Positions 33,755 to 43,011 of a stretch of DNA of 64,000 nucleotides are shown here, in pieces; position 1 is the first letter of the stretch, and the number at the start of each line of letters is the position of its first letter. The notes below the pieces were generated by a model. The model worked only from the letters and a program-made list of their open reading frames with translations. It had not been told where the DNA came from and searched no databases. The position numbers were made by a program, and so were the translations under genes. This DNA is from Micromonospora craniellae (GTDB lineage Bacteria > Actinomycetota > Actinomycetes > Mycobacteriales > Micromonosporaceae): the NCBI RefSeq assembly GCF_014764405.1, contig NZ_CP061725.1, forward strand, positions 3,844,001 through 3,908,000, given 5' to 3'.

Positions 33755-34405
33755 ATGACGACGTTGATGCGTAAGGCCGCCCTGACCGCCGCCGGTGCCG
33801 TCTGCGCCGGTGGAATGATCAGCGGGCCGATGGCCGCGATGGCGGCGACGAACAGCAGCGATGTCCTGTCCACCGTGACGGAGCGCGGCCAGGGCAAGGG
33901 CGAGCGGCAGCTGAAGGTCCGCTACCAGGCCCAGCCGAACTTCTACTACTGCGGCCCGGCGGCCGTGCGGAACGCCCTCAGCGTGATGGACAAGGACGTC
34001 TCCCAGGACGACCTGGCCCGCGAGATGGGCACCACCGAGCGGGGCACCGACTCGGCGTTCGTGATCACCAAGGCGCTCAACAACAAGGCCGGTAAGGACG
34101 TCTACCGCACCGTGGAGATCCCCGGCCAGGTCGCCGACGAGGCCGAGACCGAGCGGTTGCGTGCCGACATCGTCCGTACGGTCGACGACGGCCGGAGCGT
34201 GGTGGCCAACGTCTTCGGCACCGCGGTCGACACCGGCGGGGGCAGCCACTCGTTCCAGGGCGGCCACTACATCTCGGTGACCGGTTATCGCGACGGCGGT
34301 GCCCAGGTGAAGGTCGCCGACTCGGCGGATCCCGCCAAGGCCGAGTACTGGATGGAGACCGACGCGCTGGCGGACTGGATCGCCACCCGCGGCTACTCCG
34401 CCTGA
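33755..34405 (+). CDS. Secreted C39-like cysteine peptidase-fold protein
   Basis: The protein has 216 aa from ATG 33755 (GGAAGG 7 nt upstream; the ATG at 33749 is too close). A signal peptide (1-27, ending AAMAA) is followed by a papain-like C39 domain. The nucleophile Cys is in FYYCGPAAVRNAL (about residue 65), the His is in GGHYISVTGY (about 170) and the Asp is in KVADSAD. The full triad suggests an active extracellular peptidase or amidase. No ABC exporter is linked, so a bacteriocin-leader peptidase role is unlikely. The substrate is unknown. Confidence 0.82.
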   Translation: MTTLMRKAALTAAGAVCAGGMISGPMAAMAATNSSDVLSTVTERGQGKGERQLKVRYQAQPNFYYCGPAAVRNALSVMDKDVSQDDLAREMGTTERGTDSAFVITKALNNKAGKDVYRTVEIPGQVADEAETERLRADIVRTVDDGRSVVANVFGTAVDTGGGSHSFQGGHYISVTGYRDGGAQVKVADSADPAKAEYWMETDALADWIATRGYSA

Positions 34406-34500
34406 CCGGGCACCGCCGCCAGCCGGCACCTCGTCGGGCCGGCGCGGTACCGATCAGCTCCCAGAGGGAGCAGGGCGGGATCCGCGCGACAGGCAGTACC

Positions 34501-34538
34501 GAGCTGGCCGGCTTCCCATGCGGGGAGCCGGCCAGCTC
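34501..34538. terminator. Bidirectional hairpin terminator
   Basis: Arms of 17 bp (GAGCTGGCCGGCTTCCC and its near-complement, one G-T pair) with an ATGC loop, between the convergent C39-like gene and mutY. Confidence 0.7.
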
Positions 34539-34602
34539 GCCTGTCCGGCCCCGGATCAGGTCCGGCCCAGGAGGTCCGATCCTGGGATCAAGTCGATGGG
34601 AA

Positions 34603-35505
34603 TCAGGTCGGCACCGGGGCCGGAGGGCCGTCGCCGATCAGGCGGAACGCGTTCTCGCCGACCGGCTCGACCAATCCGTCGGTCACCAGCCCGGCCAGCG
34701 CCCGGGCCCGCTGCACGTCGTCCGACCAGACCTGGTCCAGCCGCTGGTGCGGCACCGGGCCGGTCGCCTCGCGCAGCACCCCGAGCAGCAGACCGCGTAC
34801 CTGGCGGTCGGTGCCGGCGTAGCGCTGCGGACGGCGGGTCGGGCCGTCCGGGGCGACCTGGCCCGACGCCCGCCACGCACAGGTCGCCTCGACCGGGCAG
34901 ACGCCGCAGCGGGGCGAGCGGGCGGTGCAGACCACCGCACCCAGTTCCATGAAGGCGGCGCTGGCCAGGGCAGCGGAGGCCGGTTCGACCGGCAGCAGTT
35001 CCTCGGTGGCGACCAGGTCCGCCGGTCGGGTCGCCGGGCCGGCGTCCGGCTCCCCGGCGATCGCCCGGCAGACCACCCGCCGCACGTTGGTGTCGACCAC
35101 CGGATGTCGCTGCCCGTACGCGAAGGCCGCCACCGCCCGCGCCGTGTACGTGCCGACCCCGGGCAGGGCGAGCAGCTGCTCCAGGTGATCCGGCACCTGA
35201 CCGCCGTGCCGCTCCACCACGGCGACCGCGCACTCCCGTAGCCGGAGCGCCCGGCGGGGGTAGCCGAGCCGCCCCCACATCCGGATCGCCTCGGCCGGGG
35301 TGTCCTGCGCCAGTGCCGCCGGAGTGGGCCAGCGGGCCAGCCACGCCTGCCAGGCGGGCAGCACCCGGACCACCGGGGTCTGCTGGAGCATGACCTCGCT
35401 GACCAGGATGGCCCACGGGCTGACGTCGGGGTGGCGCCACGGCAGGTCCCGCGCGTTGCGCTCGTACCACCGGCTCACCAGGCCGGCGAAAGTGGGTTCT
35501 GTCAT
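34603..35505 (-). CDS. mutY: A/G-specific adenine DNA glycosylase
   Basis: The protein has 300 aa from ATG 35505 (MTEPTFAGLVSRWYERNARDLPWR). It removes adenine mispaired with 8-oxoguanine. The catalytic Glu is in VSEVMLQQTPV. The helix-hairpin-helix is LLALPGVGTYTARAVAAFAYG and is followed by the Asp in VVDTNVRRV. Four Cys of the iron-sulfur loop are spaced C-x6-C-x2-C-x5-C (CTARSPRCGVCPVEATC). The C-terminal 8-oxoG recognition domain is short compared with the E. coli enzyme. Longer upstream frames lack homology. Confidence 0.93.
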   Translation of the reverse strand: MTEPTFAGLVSRWYERNARDLPWRHPDVSPWAILVSEVMLQQTPVVRVLPAWQAWLARWPTPAALAQDTPAEAIRMWGRLGYPRRALRLRECAVAVVERHGGQVPDHLEQLLALPGVGTYTARAVAAFAYGQRHPVVDTNVRRVVCRAIAGEPDAGPATRPADLVATEELLPVEPASAALASAAFMELGAVVCTARSPRCGVCPVEATCAWRASGQVAPDGPTRRPQRYAGTDRQVRGLLLGVLREATGPVPHQRLDQVWSDDVQRARALAGLVTDGLVEPVGENAFRLIGDGPPAPVPT

Positions 35506-35602
35506 CGCGTCGCCGATCATGCCACGGGCGGGGAATTCCGCCGACTGGACGGTCTGGGCGGGCCGCGACCGTCGGCGCAGGTGGATCGGGGAGAATGCCC
35601 GG

Positions 35603-36115
35603 ATGAACGAGCTCGCGATCACCGTCATCGGCCGGGACCGACCCGGCATCGTGGCCGACGTCGCCGAGGTGCTGGCCCGACTCGGGGCGAACCTCACCGA
35701 CAGCACCATGACCCGGCTGCGCGGACACTTCGCGATGACCCTGATCTGTGTGGGGCCGTCCGCCGCCGAGGTGGAGGCCGCGTTGGCCACGCTGACCGCC
35801 GACGGTCAACTGCTGGCGACCGTACGCGAGGTGACGCCCGACGGCGAGACGGCTCCGGCGGGCGAGCCGTACGTGATGGCGGTGCACGGGGCGGACCGGA
35901 TGGGCATCGTGGCTGCGATGACGCGGGTGTTGACCGAGGCCGGCGGCAACGTCACCGACCTGAGCACCCGGCTGGTGGGGTCGCTCTACGTGGTGGTGGC
36001 CGAGGTCGAACTGCCGCCGGGTGCGGCCGAACCGCTCGCGGTCCGGCTGACTGAAGCCGCCGCGAATCTCGGCGTCGACGTCACTCTCCGTCCAGCCGAA
36101 CCGGATCTGCTGTGA
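35603..36115 (+). CDS. Two-ACT-domain regulatory protein (GcvR-like)
   Basis: The protein has 170 aa. Two ACT domains (about 3-75 and 88-165) each begin with the ligand-binding pattern (ITVIGRDRPGIVADVAEVL and MAVHGADRMGIVAAMTRVL). No catalytic domain is present. Such stand-alone proteins act as amino-acid sensors, GcvR being the known example for glycine. It overlaps the peptide deformylase gene by GTGA. It diverges from mutY, with a 97-bp gap. Confidence 0.88.
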   Translation: MNELAITVIGRDRPGIVADVAEVLARLGANLTDSTMTRLRGHFAMTLICVGPSAAEVEAALATLTADGQLLATVREVTPDGETAPAGEPYVMAVHGADRMGIVAAMTRVLTEAGGNVTDLSTRLVGSLYVVVAEVELPPGAAEPLAVRLTEAAANLGVDVTLRPAEPDLL

Positions 36116-36699
36116 GCGGCGACGCGGGTACGCCGGACCTGGCCGCCGAGGCGTACGCCGGGTTGGGGGCATGGACGCCGGAGGCCCTGGGCGCCGGCGC
36201 GGTGCTGCCGGTGGTCTCCGCCCCGCACACGGTGCTCAGTCGAGCCGGCGCGGAGGTCGACCCGACCGATGAGGAGACCGTCCGGCTGGCGGCCGACCTG
36301 ATCGCCACCATGCGCGTCTCGCCCGGCTGTGTCGGCCTGGCCGCGCCGCAGGTGGGGGTGGGTGCGCACGTCTTCGCGGTCAACGTGACGGGGCATCCCA
36401 AGGCGGTCACGGTGCACGGCACGTTCGCGCTCTGCAACGCCCGGGTCGTCGAGGCGACCCGGTGGAAGGCGGGCCGGGAAGGGTGCATGTCGGTGCCGGA
36501 CCTGACCGGTGACGTCAAGCGCGCGAGCCGGCTCGTGGTCGAGGGGGCGCTGCCGGGCAGCGGCGAGCTGGTACGCCTGGTCACCGACGGGTTCGAGGCG
36601 CGAGCCCTGCAACACGAGATCGACCACTGCGCCGGGTTGTTGTTCCTGGACCGGGTGGCGGGCGCGCACGCGATCTACCAACGCAAGGTGTATCTCTGA
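36112..36699 (+). CDS. def: Peptide deformylase
   Basis: The protein has 195 aa. It removes the formyl group from nascent N-terminal methionine. The three metal-site motifs are present: GCVGLAAPQVG (motif 1), EGCMSVP (motif 2, metal Cys) and QHEIDHCAG (motif 3, two metal His and catalytic Glu). The N-terminal 45 residues are longer than in E. coli Def. The GTG start overlaps the upstream ACT gene. Confidence 0.95.
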   Translation: MSGDAGTPDLAAEAYAGLGAWTPEALGAGAVLPVVSAPHTVLSRAGAEVDPTDEETVRLAADLIATMRVSPGCVGLAAPQVGVGAHVFAVNVTGHPKAVTVHGTFALCNARVVEATRWKAGREGCMSVPDLTGDVKRASRLVVEGALPGSGELVRLVTDGFEARALQHEIDHCAGLLFLDRVAGAHAIYQRKVYL

Positions 36700-36846
36700 C
36701 CGAGGGCGAGTCGACACTGTGAGTGACGGATTGGTGCCGTCGACGCCCCGCACCGTCGTGAATGGAGGGTGTGTTCCGATGGGTCGTGTCGAATCCGGCG
36801 CGTCGCTACCGTCCGTCGTGTGCGCCGCCGCTACGGTGGGGGCATC

Positions 36847-37578
36847 ATGCGTCTGACGGTCGGCCCCCTGTCTCCCGCGGTGTACTGGCGGCGTCGTGCC
36901 GTCGTGCTCGGCGCGGTCCTGCTCCTGCTGGTTGTCGTGCTCTACTCCTGTAACGGGCAGAGCGGCGAACCCGGCGCGACCGGCGACGGTCAGCCCGATA
37001 CCGGTGCGTCGACCGGTACGCCGGGGCCGACCGGGTCGGTGTTGACCCCGGAGACCGGCTCGCCCCCGTCGGGCGACGCCGGGGCGGGTCCGTCCTCCCC
37101 GTCGGGCGACCCGGCGACCAGCCCGTCGACCGAGCCGTCGCTCAGCAACGACCCGCCGGTCAACAACACGTCGACCGACGACGGCTCCTGCACCGACAAC
37201 GAGATCGTGGTGACCGCCCAGGCCCTGCCCGGCGAGGTGGTACGTGGTGCCGCCGTCGACCTGCACCTCAAGATCCGTAACCGGTCGGAGCGGACGTGCA
37301 GTCGGGACGTCGGTGCGGACGCGCAGGAGATCTTCATCAAGTCCGGCGCCGAGAAGATCTGGTCCTCGGACACCTGCGGCACCGCCTCCGGGTCGGACAC
37401 GCAGTCCTTCACGCCGGGCTTCGAGCGCTCCTACCAGGTCGGCTGGAACGGCAAGGACAGCAGCCGGTGTGCTGAGGGAGTGGCGAACGGCCCGGTCGTG
37501 CAGGCCGGGACGTACGAGATCTTTGCGCGGGTGGGCACCCGGCTGAGTCAGCCTGCCAAGCTCCGGCTGACCGGCTGA
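36847..37578 (+). CDS. Membrane-anchored surface protein with Ser/Pro/Thr linker
   Basis: The protein has 243 aa from ATG 36847. One helix (about 17-37, ending LYSC, a poor lipobox) anchors it. A Gly/Ser/Thr/Pro-rich linker of about 75 residues follows. The C-terminal domain (about 115-243) is a beta-sandwich-like region with four Cys and LHLKIRNRSERTC, resembling the extracellular DUF4232/BsuPI type. The start is 9 nt after TACGGT, with a GGGGG ribosome site. Function unknown. Confidence 0.72.
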   Translation: MRLTVGPLSPAVYWRRRAVVLGAVLLLLVVVLYSCNGQSGEPGATGDGQPDTGASTGTPGPTGSVLTPETGSPPSGDAGAGPSSPSGDPATSPSTEPSLSNDPPVNNTSTDDGSCTDNEIVVTAQALPGEVVRGAAVDLHLKIRNRSERTCSRDVGADAQEIFIKSGAEKIWSSDTCGTASGSDTQSFTPGFERSYQVGWNGKDSSRCAEGVANGPVVQAGTYEIFARVGTRLSQPAKLRLTG

Positions 37579-37598
37579 CCGGCTGACCGGGCCGCAGG

Positions 37599-38783
37599 TC
37601 AGACGTAGCGTTCCAGGATGGACGCCTCGGCGAGCCGGGAGAGCCCTTCACGTACGCCCCGGGCCCGCGCGTCACCGACGCCCTCGACGGCCTGTAGGTC
37701 CTCGACCGTCGCGCCGAGCAGCCGTTGAAGGCTGCCGAAGTGCAGCACCAGCCGGTCCACCACCGCTGTCGGCAGCCGGGGCACCTTGGCCAGCAGCCGG
37801 AAGCCGCGCGGGCTGACCGCCGCCTCCAGCGCGTCGGACGCGGCCGGGTAACCGATCGCCTTGGCGACCGACACCAGGTCGATCAGCTCGGTGGCGCTGA
37901 GCAGGTCCAGCTCGACCAGGGCCTCGTCGAGGGTGCGGGGCTTGCGGCCGATGGGCAGGTAGTCCCGGATGACCAGGGTGCGGTCGGCGTCCACGCCGGC
38001 CATCAGCTCGTCCAGTTGCAGGGCGAGCAGCCGGCCGTCGGTGCCCAACTCGACCACGTAGCCGGCGATCTCGTCGGCGATCCGGCGGACCATCTCCAGC
38101 CGCTGCACCACGGCCACCGCGTCCCGGACGGTGACCAGGTCCTCGATCTCCAGGGCGGAGAGGGTGCCGGAGACCTCGTCCAGCCGGAGCTTGTAGCGCT
38201 CCAGGGTGGCCAGCGCCTGGTTGGCGCGGGACAGGATGGCCGCCGAGTCGTCGAGCACGTGCCGCTGGCCGTTGACGTAGAGGCTGATGATCCGCATCGA
38301 CTGGCTGACCGAGATCACCGGGTAACCGGTCTGCCGGGCGACACGCTCTGCGGTGCGGTGCCGGGTGCCCGACTCCTCGGTCGGGATGGTCGGGTCGGGC
38401 ATCAGGTGCACCGCGGCCCGGACGATCCGGGTGCCGTCGCTGGAGAGCACCACCGCGCCGTCCATCTTGCACAGTTCACGGACCCGGGTGGCGGAGAACT
38501 CGACGTCCAGCGGGAAACCCCCGGTGCACAGACCTTCGACCACCTTGTCGTACCCGAGGACGATCAGTGCGCCGGTGCGACCGCGCAGGATGCGCTCCAG
38601 GCCGTCGCGGAGCGCGGTGCCCGGTGCCATCAGCGCCAGATTCGCGCGCAGCGGGTCGCCGGCGCTGCCGCCCCCGGTCACGCTGACGCTGATCGGACGG
38701 GCGGGCGAGCCCACGGCGCCGGTGCGGGCGTGGGGTGTCGCGCCGGCAGGCTTGGTGGTTTCGCGGTCGATCGGCACGGGCAC
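37599..38783 (-). CDS. disA: DNA-integrity scanning diadenylate cyclase
   Basis: The protein has 394 aa. It makes cyclic di-AMP from two ATP and scans DNA branch points. The DAC domain (about 45-180) has the MDGAVVL and SGTRHRTAERVA motifs that bind ATP. A helical spine follows, then a C-terminal helix-hairpin-helix DNA-binding region (about 340-394, VEDLQAVEGVGDARARGV). The GTG start at 38783 lies 90 bp after radA in the same direction, the usual radA-disA pairing. Confidence 0.96.
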   Translation of the reverse strand: MPVPIDRETTKPAGATPHARTGAVGSPARPISVSVTGGGSAGDPLRANLALMAPGTALRDGLERILRGRTGALIVLGYDKVVEGLCTGGFPLDVEFSATRVRELCKMDGAVVLSSDGTRIVRAAVHLMPDPTIPTEESGTRHRTAERVARQTGYPVISVSQSMRIISLYVNGQRHVLDDSAAILSRANQALATLERYKLRLDEVSGTLSALEIEDLVTVRDAVAVVQRLEMVRRIADEIAGYVVELGTDGRLLALQLDELMAGVDADRTLVIRDYLPIGRKPRTLDEALVELDLLSATELIDLVSVAKAIGYPAASDALEAAVSPRGFRLLAKVPRLPTAVVDRLVLHFGSLQRLLGATVEDLQAVEGVGDARARGVREGLSRLAEASILERYV

Positions 38784-38873
38784 AGTCTACGGACTGCCCT
38801 GCGGTGGGTGCTCTCGCGGTTACTGGGATGTGTCATGATTCGGCCCGTCCGTCCCGTCCGCCGGAGACGCGGC

Positions 38874-40325
38874 TCACTCCGCCGACGCCCGCGCTGCGGC
38901 CTGCAACGCCGTCCGGACGTCGGCGACCTCCACCACCCGCATCTGCTCGGGACCGGCACCGGTGCTCGCAGGGCCACAGCCGGGCGGCACCAGGGCCAGC
39001 CGGAACCCGAGCCGGGCCGCCTCGGACAGTCTGCGCGGCACGGCTCCCACCCGGCGTACCTCGCCGGTCAGGCCGACCTCGCCGATCGCCACCAGGTGCG
39101 GCGCGATCGCCAGGTTCAGGCCGCCGGAGGCGACCGCGAGGGCGACCGCCAGGTCCGCCGAAGGCTCCACCACCCGGATGCCACCGACGGTGGCCGCGAA
39201 GACCTCCCGGTCGTGCAGGGTGAGTCGCTCGGTGCGGCGCTGGAGCACCGCCAGCACCATCGCCAGCCGGGCCGAGTCCAGCCCGGAGACGGTACGCCGG
39301 GGGGAACCGGCCACTGTGGCACCGATCAGCGCCTGCACCTCGGTCACCAGTGCCCGTCGTCCTTCCATCGCCACGGTCACGCAGGTGCCCGGCACCGGCT
39401 CGCTGTAGCGGGTGAGGAACAGCCCGGACGGGTCGGCCAGGCTGCTGATGCCGCCCTCGTGCATCTCGAAGCAGCCCACCTCGTCGGCGGCGCCGAACCG
39501 GTTCTTGACGCCGCGCACCATCCGCAGCGAGGAGTGCTTGTCGCCCTCGAAGTGCAGCACCACGTCGACCAGGTGTTCCAGCACCCGGGGACCGGCCACC
39601 TGGCCGTCCTTGGTCACGTGACCCACCAGCACGGTGGCGATGCCGCGCTCCTTGGCGACCGCCACCAGGGCGGCGGTGACCGCCCGCACCTGCGTCACTC
39701 CACCCGGCACGCCCTCGGTGCCGGTGGTGGAGATGGTCTGCACCGAGTCGAGCACCAGCAGGCCGGGCTTGACCGCGTCGAGGTGACCGAGCACGGCCGC
39801 GAGGTCGCTCTCGGCGGCCAGATAGAGCTGGTCGTGCAGGGTGCCCATGCGTTCGGCCCGCAGCCGCACCTGGCTGACCGACTCCTCGCCGCTGACCACC
39901 AGCGAGGGGCTGCCCGCTCCGGCCGCCCACTGCTGGGCCACGTCGAGCAGCAGGGTGGACTTGCCGACTCCCGGCTCACCGGCGAGCAGCACCACCGCCC
40001 CGGGCACCAACCCGCCGCCGAGCACCCGGTCCAGCTCGCTGACGCCGGTGGGCCGGGCGCGGGCCGGTGCGGCACTGATGGTGGCGATCGGACGGGCCGG
40101 CTCGGCGGGCATCCGGGAGCTGACCACGCGCCCGGAGACGGTCGGACCGGTGACGGTGCACTCGACCACCGAGCCCCATTCGCCGCACTCGGGGCAGCGC
40201 CCCACCCACTTGGGCGGCTGGTGCCCGCAGGCGTCGCACTCGTACGCGGGACGGGGCTCGCGGGCGGCGGCCCTGCCCCGCCCGCCACCTGCTCCTCGGG
40301 CCGGGGTCGATCGGGAGATACTCAC
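38874..40325 (-). CDS. radA: DNA repair protein RadA
   Basis: The protein has 483 aa from GTG 40325. A four-Cys zinc finger (CDACG...CPECG, about 30-50) leads the chain. Walker A is GEPGVGKSTLL near 113. The RadA motif KNRFG is in GVKNRFGAADEVGCFEM near 275. The C-terminal Lon-like domain (about 300-470) ends with EVADVRTALQAA. RadA is a RecA-like helicase that extends D-loops in recombination. Downstream disA is the typical partner, since RadA can regulate DisA in other bacteria. Confidence 0.96.
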   Translation of the reverse strand: MSISRSTPARGAGGGRGRAAAREPRPAYECDACGHQPPKWVGRCPECGEWGSVVECTVTGPTVSGRVVSSRMPAEPARPIATISAAPARARPTGVSELDRVLGGGLVPGAVVLLAGEPGVGKSTLLLDVAQQWAAGAGSPSLVVSGEESVSQVRLRAERMGTLHDQLYLAAESDLAAVLGHLDAVKPGLLVLDSVQTISTTGTEGVPGGVTQVRAVTAALVAVAKERGIATVLVGHVTKDGQVAGPRVLEHLVDVVLHFEGDKHSSLRMVRGVKNRFGAADEVGCFEMHEGGISSLADPSGLFLTRYSEPVPGTCVTVAMEGRRALVTEVQALIGATVAGSPRRTVSGLDSARLAMVLAVLQRRTERLTLHDREVFAATVGGIRVVEPSADLAVALAVASGGLNLAIAPHLVAIGEVGLTGEVRRVGAVPRRLSEAARLGFRLALVPPGCGPASTGAGPEQMRVVEVADVRTALQAAARASAE

Positions 40326-40352
40326 CCGAGGGACGCTAACCCCCCGGTACGA

Positions 40353-40397
40353 CGACGGCACCCCCGGCATGCGCGTACCACGTCGGGGGTGCCGTCG
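40353..40397. terminator. Hairpin terminator after the lipoprotein gene
   Basis: Arms of about 14 bp centred on ACGGCACCCCCG and its complement, loop of 17 nt, just after the lipoprotein stop on the minus strand and before radA. Confidence 0.6.
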
Positions 40398-40415
40398 GAA
40401 ACTCCGGAGGTCGGG

Positions 40416-41132
40416 TCAGTGGCCGTCGAAGCCGGTGTGCCGCTCGATGATCGGCGACGGCGGCGGGGCCGGGCTGAGCGGCACGGAGACCGGCGCGGGG
40501 CTGGTGATCGTGTTGCCGTCACCGAAGTCGAAGGTGACCGTGATGTTCTGACCCGCGAGCAGTGCCGAGTTCAGCCCGAGGAGCTGGAGGACCTGCTCGC
40601 CCTCGGTGTTGAGCTGCACGTAGCTCAGCGGCGGAATCTCGATCCGGGCCGGGCCGCCGGCCGGCGACTCGGTCGGCTCGGGCGACGGGGTCTCGTCCGG
40701 CGACGGCGAGTCGTCCGGGGAGGGGGTGCCCTCGGGGGACTGGTCGGGCGACGGGGAGCCGGTGGGCGAGGGCGAGGCGGTGGGCGAGGGGCTGGTCGCC
40801 GCCTGCACCGTGGTGAGCACCACCTCGCGGGCGTCGGACGAGGTGACGGTCACGGTGACCGGGTCGGGCGAGTCGTTGTAGAAGAGCGCGTTCAGGATCG
40901 CGTCGTCGCCGGCCCGGTAGCCCTCCACACCGGGGTAGGCGATCAGCACGCTGCGCACGCCGTACCGGCCGTCCTCGGCCTGGAGGTCGACGCCCTGGAT
41001 CGACGGGACCTTGTTCGCCGTCTCGGAGATCTGACCGGCGCCGCATCCCGACAGCAGCAGCATCCCGGCTGCCGCCGCGATCCCGGGCAGCAGTACGGCA
41101 GCCCGCCGGGAACCCCTGATCGAGCGCGTCAC
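40416..41132 (-). CDS. Lipoprotein with Ser-Pro repeat linker
   Basis: The protein has 238 aa from GTG 41132 (GAGGAGG 6 nt upstream). A lipoprotein signal with lipobox LSGC ends near residue 30. A globular region follows (about 35-125, GVRSVLIAYPGVEGY and LNALFYNDSPDPVTV) that resembles small copper-chaperone-like beta domains. A linker of SPSP and TPSP units (about 130-175) separates it from a last beta segment. No metal motif is obvious. The gene precedes radA on the same strand. Confidence 0.75.
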   Translation of the reverse strand: MTRSIRGSRRAAVLLPGIAAAAGMLLLSGCGAGQISETANKVPSIQGVDLQAEDGRYGVRSVLIAYPGVEGYRAGDDAILNALFYNDSPDPVTVTVTSSDAREVVLTTVQAATSPSPTASPSPTGSPSPDQSPEGTPSPDDSPSPDETPSPEPTESPAGGPARIEIPPLSYVQLNTEGEQVLQLLGLNSALLAGQNITVTFDFGDGNTITSPAPVSVPLSPAPPPSPIIERHTGFDGH

Positions 41133-41272
41133 GTCGGTCCTCCTCGTCACGATCACACCCGGCGACGTCGCCGGAACCGCTGGCCATGCCCGCGCAGACC
41201 GCTTCCCAGCGTAGTTGGAGCTGATCGTGGCCCGCACGGCGACCCGGTGCTGCCACCTGCCGGGGGAGGTGG

Positions 41273-42112
41273 TCAGACCAGTCGACCGCTCGTGACCAGC
41301 AGGACGACATCGATCAGAGCCACCAGCATGACCGCCCGGAAGGCGGCCACCGATCGGGCGCCGGGCCGATCGGCGGTGCGTCCGGCGTACCAGGCGAGAA
41401 CGAGGATGATCACGGCGGCGACGACCGCCGCGAGGCCCAGGCCGGACGGCGGGCCGGGCGGCCCCAGCACCAGGGTGACCGTCGCCGCGACGAGCAGCCC
41501 GACGGCGGCCGCCCGGCTGCCCGCCGGACCCAGGCGGTGCGGCAGGCCGCGCACCCCGGTCCGGGCATCGTCGGCGAAATCGGGCAGCACGTTGGCGAAG
41601 TGCGCGCCGGCACCGAGCAGGGCCGCGGCGGCGACCAGCCACACCGGCGGCGTCGGCGCGCCGGGCAGCGCCAGCACCACGAAGGCGGGTAGCGTGCCGA
41701 AGGAGACCGCGTACGGCAGCACCGAGACCGGGGTCCACTTGAGCGGCCAGTCGTACAGCAGTGCCGAGACCAGCGCGACGGTGGCGCAGAGCGCCGCGAC
41801 CGGGTTCGTGGTCAGGGCCAGCGCCACGGTGGTGGCGGCGGCCAGCACCGCGGCCACCGCGACGACCCGCCGGCTGACCGCCCCGGCGGCCACCGGCTTG
41901 TCGGTACGCCCCACTGCGGCGTCCCGGTCGGCGTCGAGCGCGTCGTTGGTCCACCCCACCGCGAACTGGCTCGCCGCCACGGTGAGGACCACCACGGCGG
42001 TCCCGCCGGGCGGATGCCCGACCCCGGCCGCGAGTAGACCGGCCACTGTGGTGACGGCGGCCGTCGGTTCCGGATGGCTCGCTCTGACCAGCCCTAACAC
42101 CGTGGACGACAT
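41273..42112 (-). CDS. UbiA-family aromatic prenyltransferase (AgqB-like candidate)
   Basis: The protein has 279 aa with eight to nine helices. The first Asp-rich motif is NDALDADRD (about 52-60), and the second is LPDFADD (about 180). These bind prenyl diphosphate through magnesium. It transfers an isoprenoid to an aromatic acceptor in the membrane. It starts 45 bp from the divergent methyltransferase, with which it, the flavoprotein and the type III PKS form a set. By that context it should geranylate a hydroquinone-type acceptor. The start ATG 42112 follows a TTAT-rich segment with no strong ribosome site. Confidence 0.87.
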   Translation of the reverse strand: MSSTVLGLVRASHPEPTAAVTTVAGLLAAGVGHPPGGTAVVVLTVAASQFAVGWTNDALDADRDAAVGRTDKPVAAGAVSRRVVAVAAVLAAATTVALALTTNPVAALCATVALVSALLYDWPLKWTPVSVLPYAVSFGTLPAFVVLALPGAPTPPVWLVAAAALLGAGAHFANVLPDFADDARTGVRGLPHRLGPAGSRAAAVGLLVAATVTLVLGPPGPPSGLGLAAVVAAVIILVLAWYAGRTADRPGARSVAAFRAVMLVALIDVVLLVTSGRLV

Positions 42113-42157
42113 AACGGAAGTCTGGTCGTTACCCGCTGGTCGTGCCACGCTCGGTGA

Positions 42158-42895
42158 ATGCGTGATGCCGGCTTGAGCCTGCCCCGCAACGACCCTCGCC
42201 AGTACGACGACCTGGCCGACGAATGGTGGCGACCGGACGGCGCGTTCGCGATGCTGCACTGGCTGGCCGAGGCGCGGGCGGCCCTGGTGCCACCTGCGGC
42301 GCGGCCCGACGCACTCCTGGTCGACCTCGGTTGCGGCGCCGGTCTGCTCGCCCCGCACCTGGCCGGCAAGGGCTACCGCCACGTGGGGGTGGACCTGACC
42401 CGTTCCGCGCTGGCCCAGGCCGCCGCGCACGGCGTGACGGTGGTCAACGGCGACGCCACCGCAGTGCCTCTCGCCGGCGGCTGCGCCGACGTGGTGGCCG
42501 CCGGTGAGCTGCTGGAACACGTACCCGACTGGCGGGCTGTGGTGGCGCAGGCGTGCCGCCTGCTGCGCCCCGGCGGGCTGCTGGTGCTGGACACGCTCAA
42601 CGACACCGCGCTGTGTCGGCTGGTCGCGGTACGCATCGCCGAGCGGCTGCCGACCGTGCCGCGCGGCATCCACGACCCGCGGTTGTTCGTGGACCACCGC
42701 GAGCTGGTGGCCGAGTGCGCCCGACACGGCGTCGACCTGCGGATCCGGGGCGTCCGTCCGGGTGCGCCGGGCCTGCTTCGCTGGCTGTTCCGGCAGGTAC
42801 GCGGCGCCCCGACGCCGTCCGGTCAGGAACCGCGGATCGTGCCGACCGGGTCGCCGGCCGTGCTCTACCAGGGACGCGGGGTACGCGGCGGGTAG
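42158..42895 (+). CDS. UbiG-like SAM O-methyltransferase (AgqC-like candidate)
   Basis: The protein has 245 aa. Class I SAM motifs are clear: motif I VDLGCGAGLLAPHL (about 50-63), acidic VGVDLTRSAL, and GDATAVPLAGG, with the UbiG/UbiE type GELLEHVPDW and RLLRPGGLLVLDTLN. The N-terminal DPRQYDDLADEWWRPDGAF is that of UbiG O-methylases acting on catechol-type aromatic rings. Its neighbours suggest it methylates an alkylresorcinol or hydroquinone. Confidence 0.88.
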   Translation: MRDAGLSLPRNDPRQYDDLADEWWRPDGAFAMLHWLAEARAALVPPAARPDALLVDLGCGAGLLAPHLAGKGYRHVGVDLTRSALAQAAAHGVTVVNGDATAVPLAGGCADVVAAGELLEHVPDWRAVVAQACRLLRPGGLLVLDTLNDTALCRLVAVRIAERLPTVPRGIHDPRLFVDHRELVAECARHGVDLRIRGVRPGAPGLLRWLFRQVRGAPTPSGQEPRIVPTGSPAVLYQGRGVRGG

Positions 42896-42936
42896 CCGTT
42901 CCGGGCGGGGGTAAGGGAAGCCGAGAAGGGGGTTCC

Positions 42937-43011
42937 ATGAGCGAGCGAGTCGTCAGGCTCAGTGCGTGGGTGTCTCATGACGGCACGCAGCGCAGCGGAG
43001 TGCGGGCATGA
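42937..43011 (+). CDS. 24-codon mini-ORF (MSER type) before the flavoprotein gene
   Basis: It begins MSERVVRLSAWVS and ends GTQRSGVRA. An AGGGGG ribosome site lies 5-6 nt upstream, so it can initiate by itself. Its TGA overlaps the ATG at 43008 (ATGA). The end matches the mini-ORF at 1340-1423 at the DNA level, supporting a common dispersed origin. Confidence 0.45.
   Translation: MSERVVRLSAWVSHDGTQRSGVRA

Noticed and set aside
37725..42176. A 1483-codon plus-strand open frame
   Set aside because: It runs antisense across disA, radA, the lipoprotein and UbiA genes, all recognised by motifs. Long antisense frames are expected in high-GC DNA.
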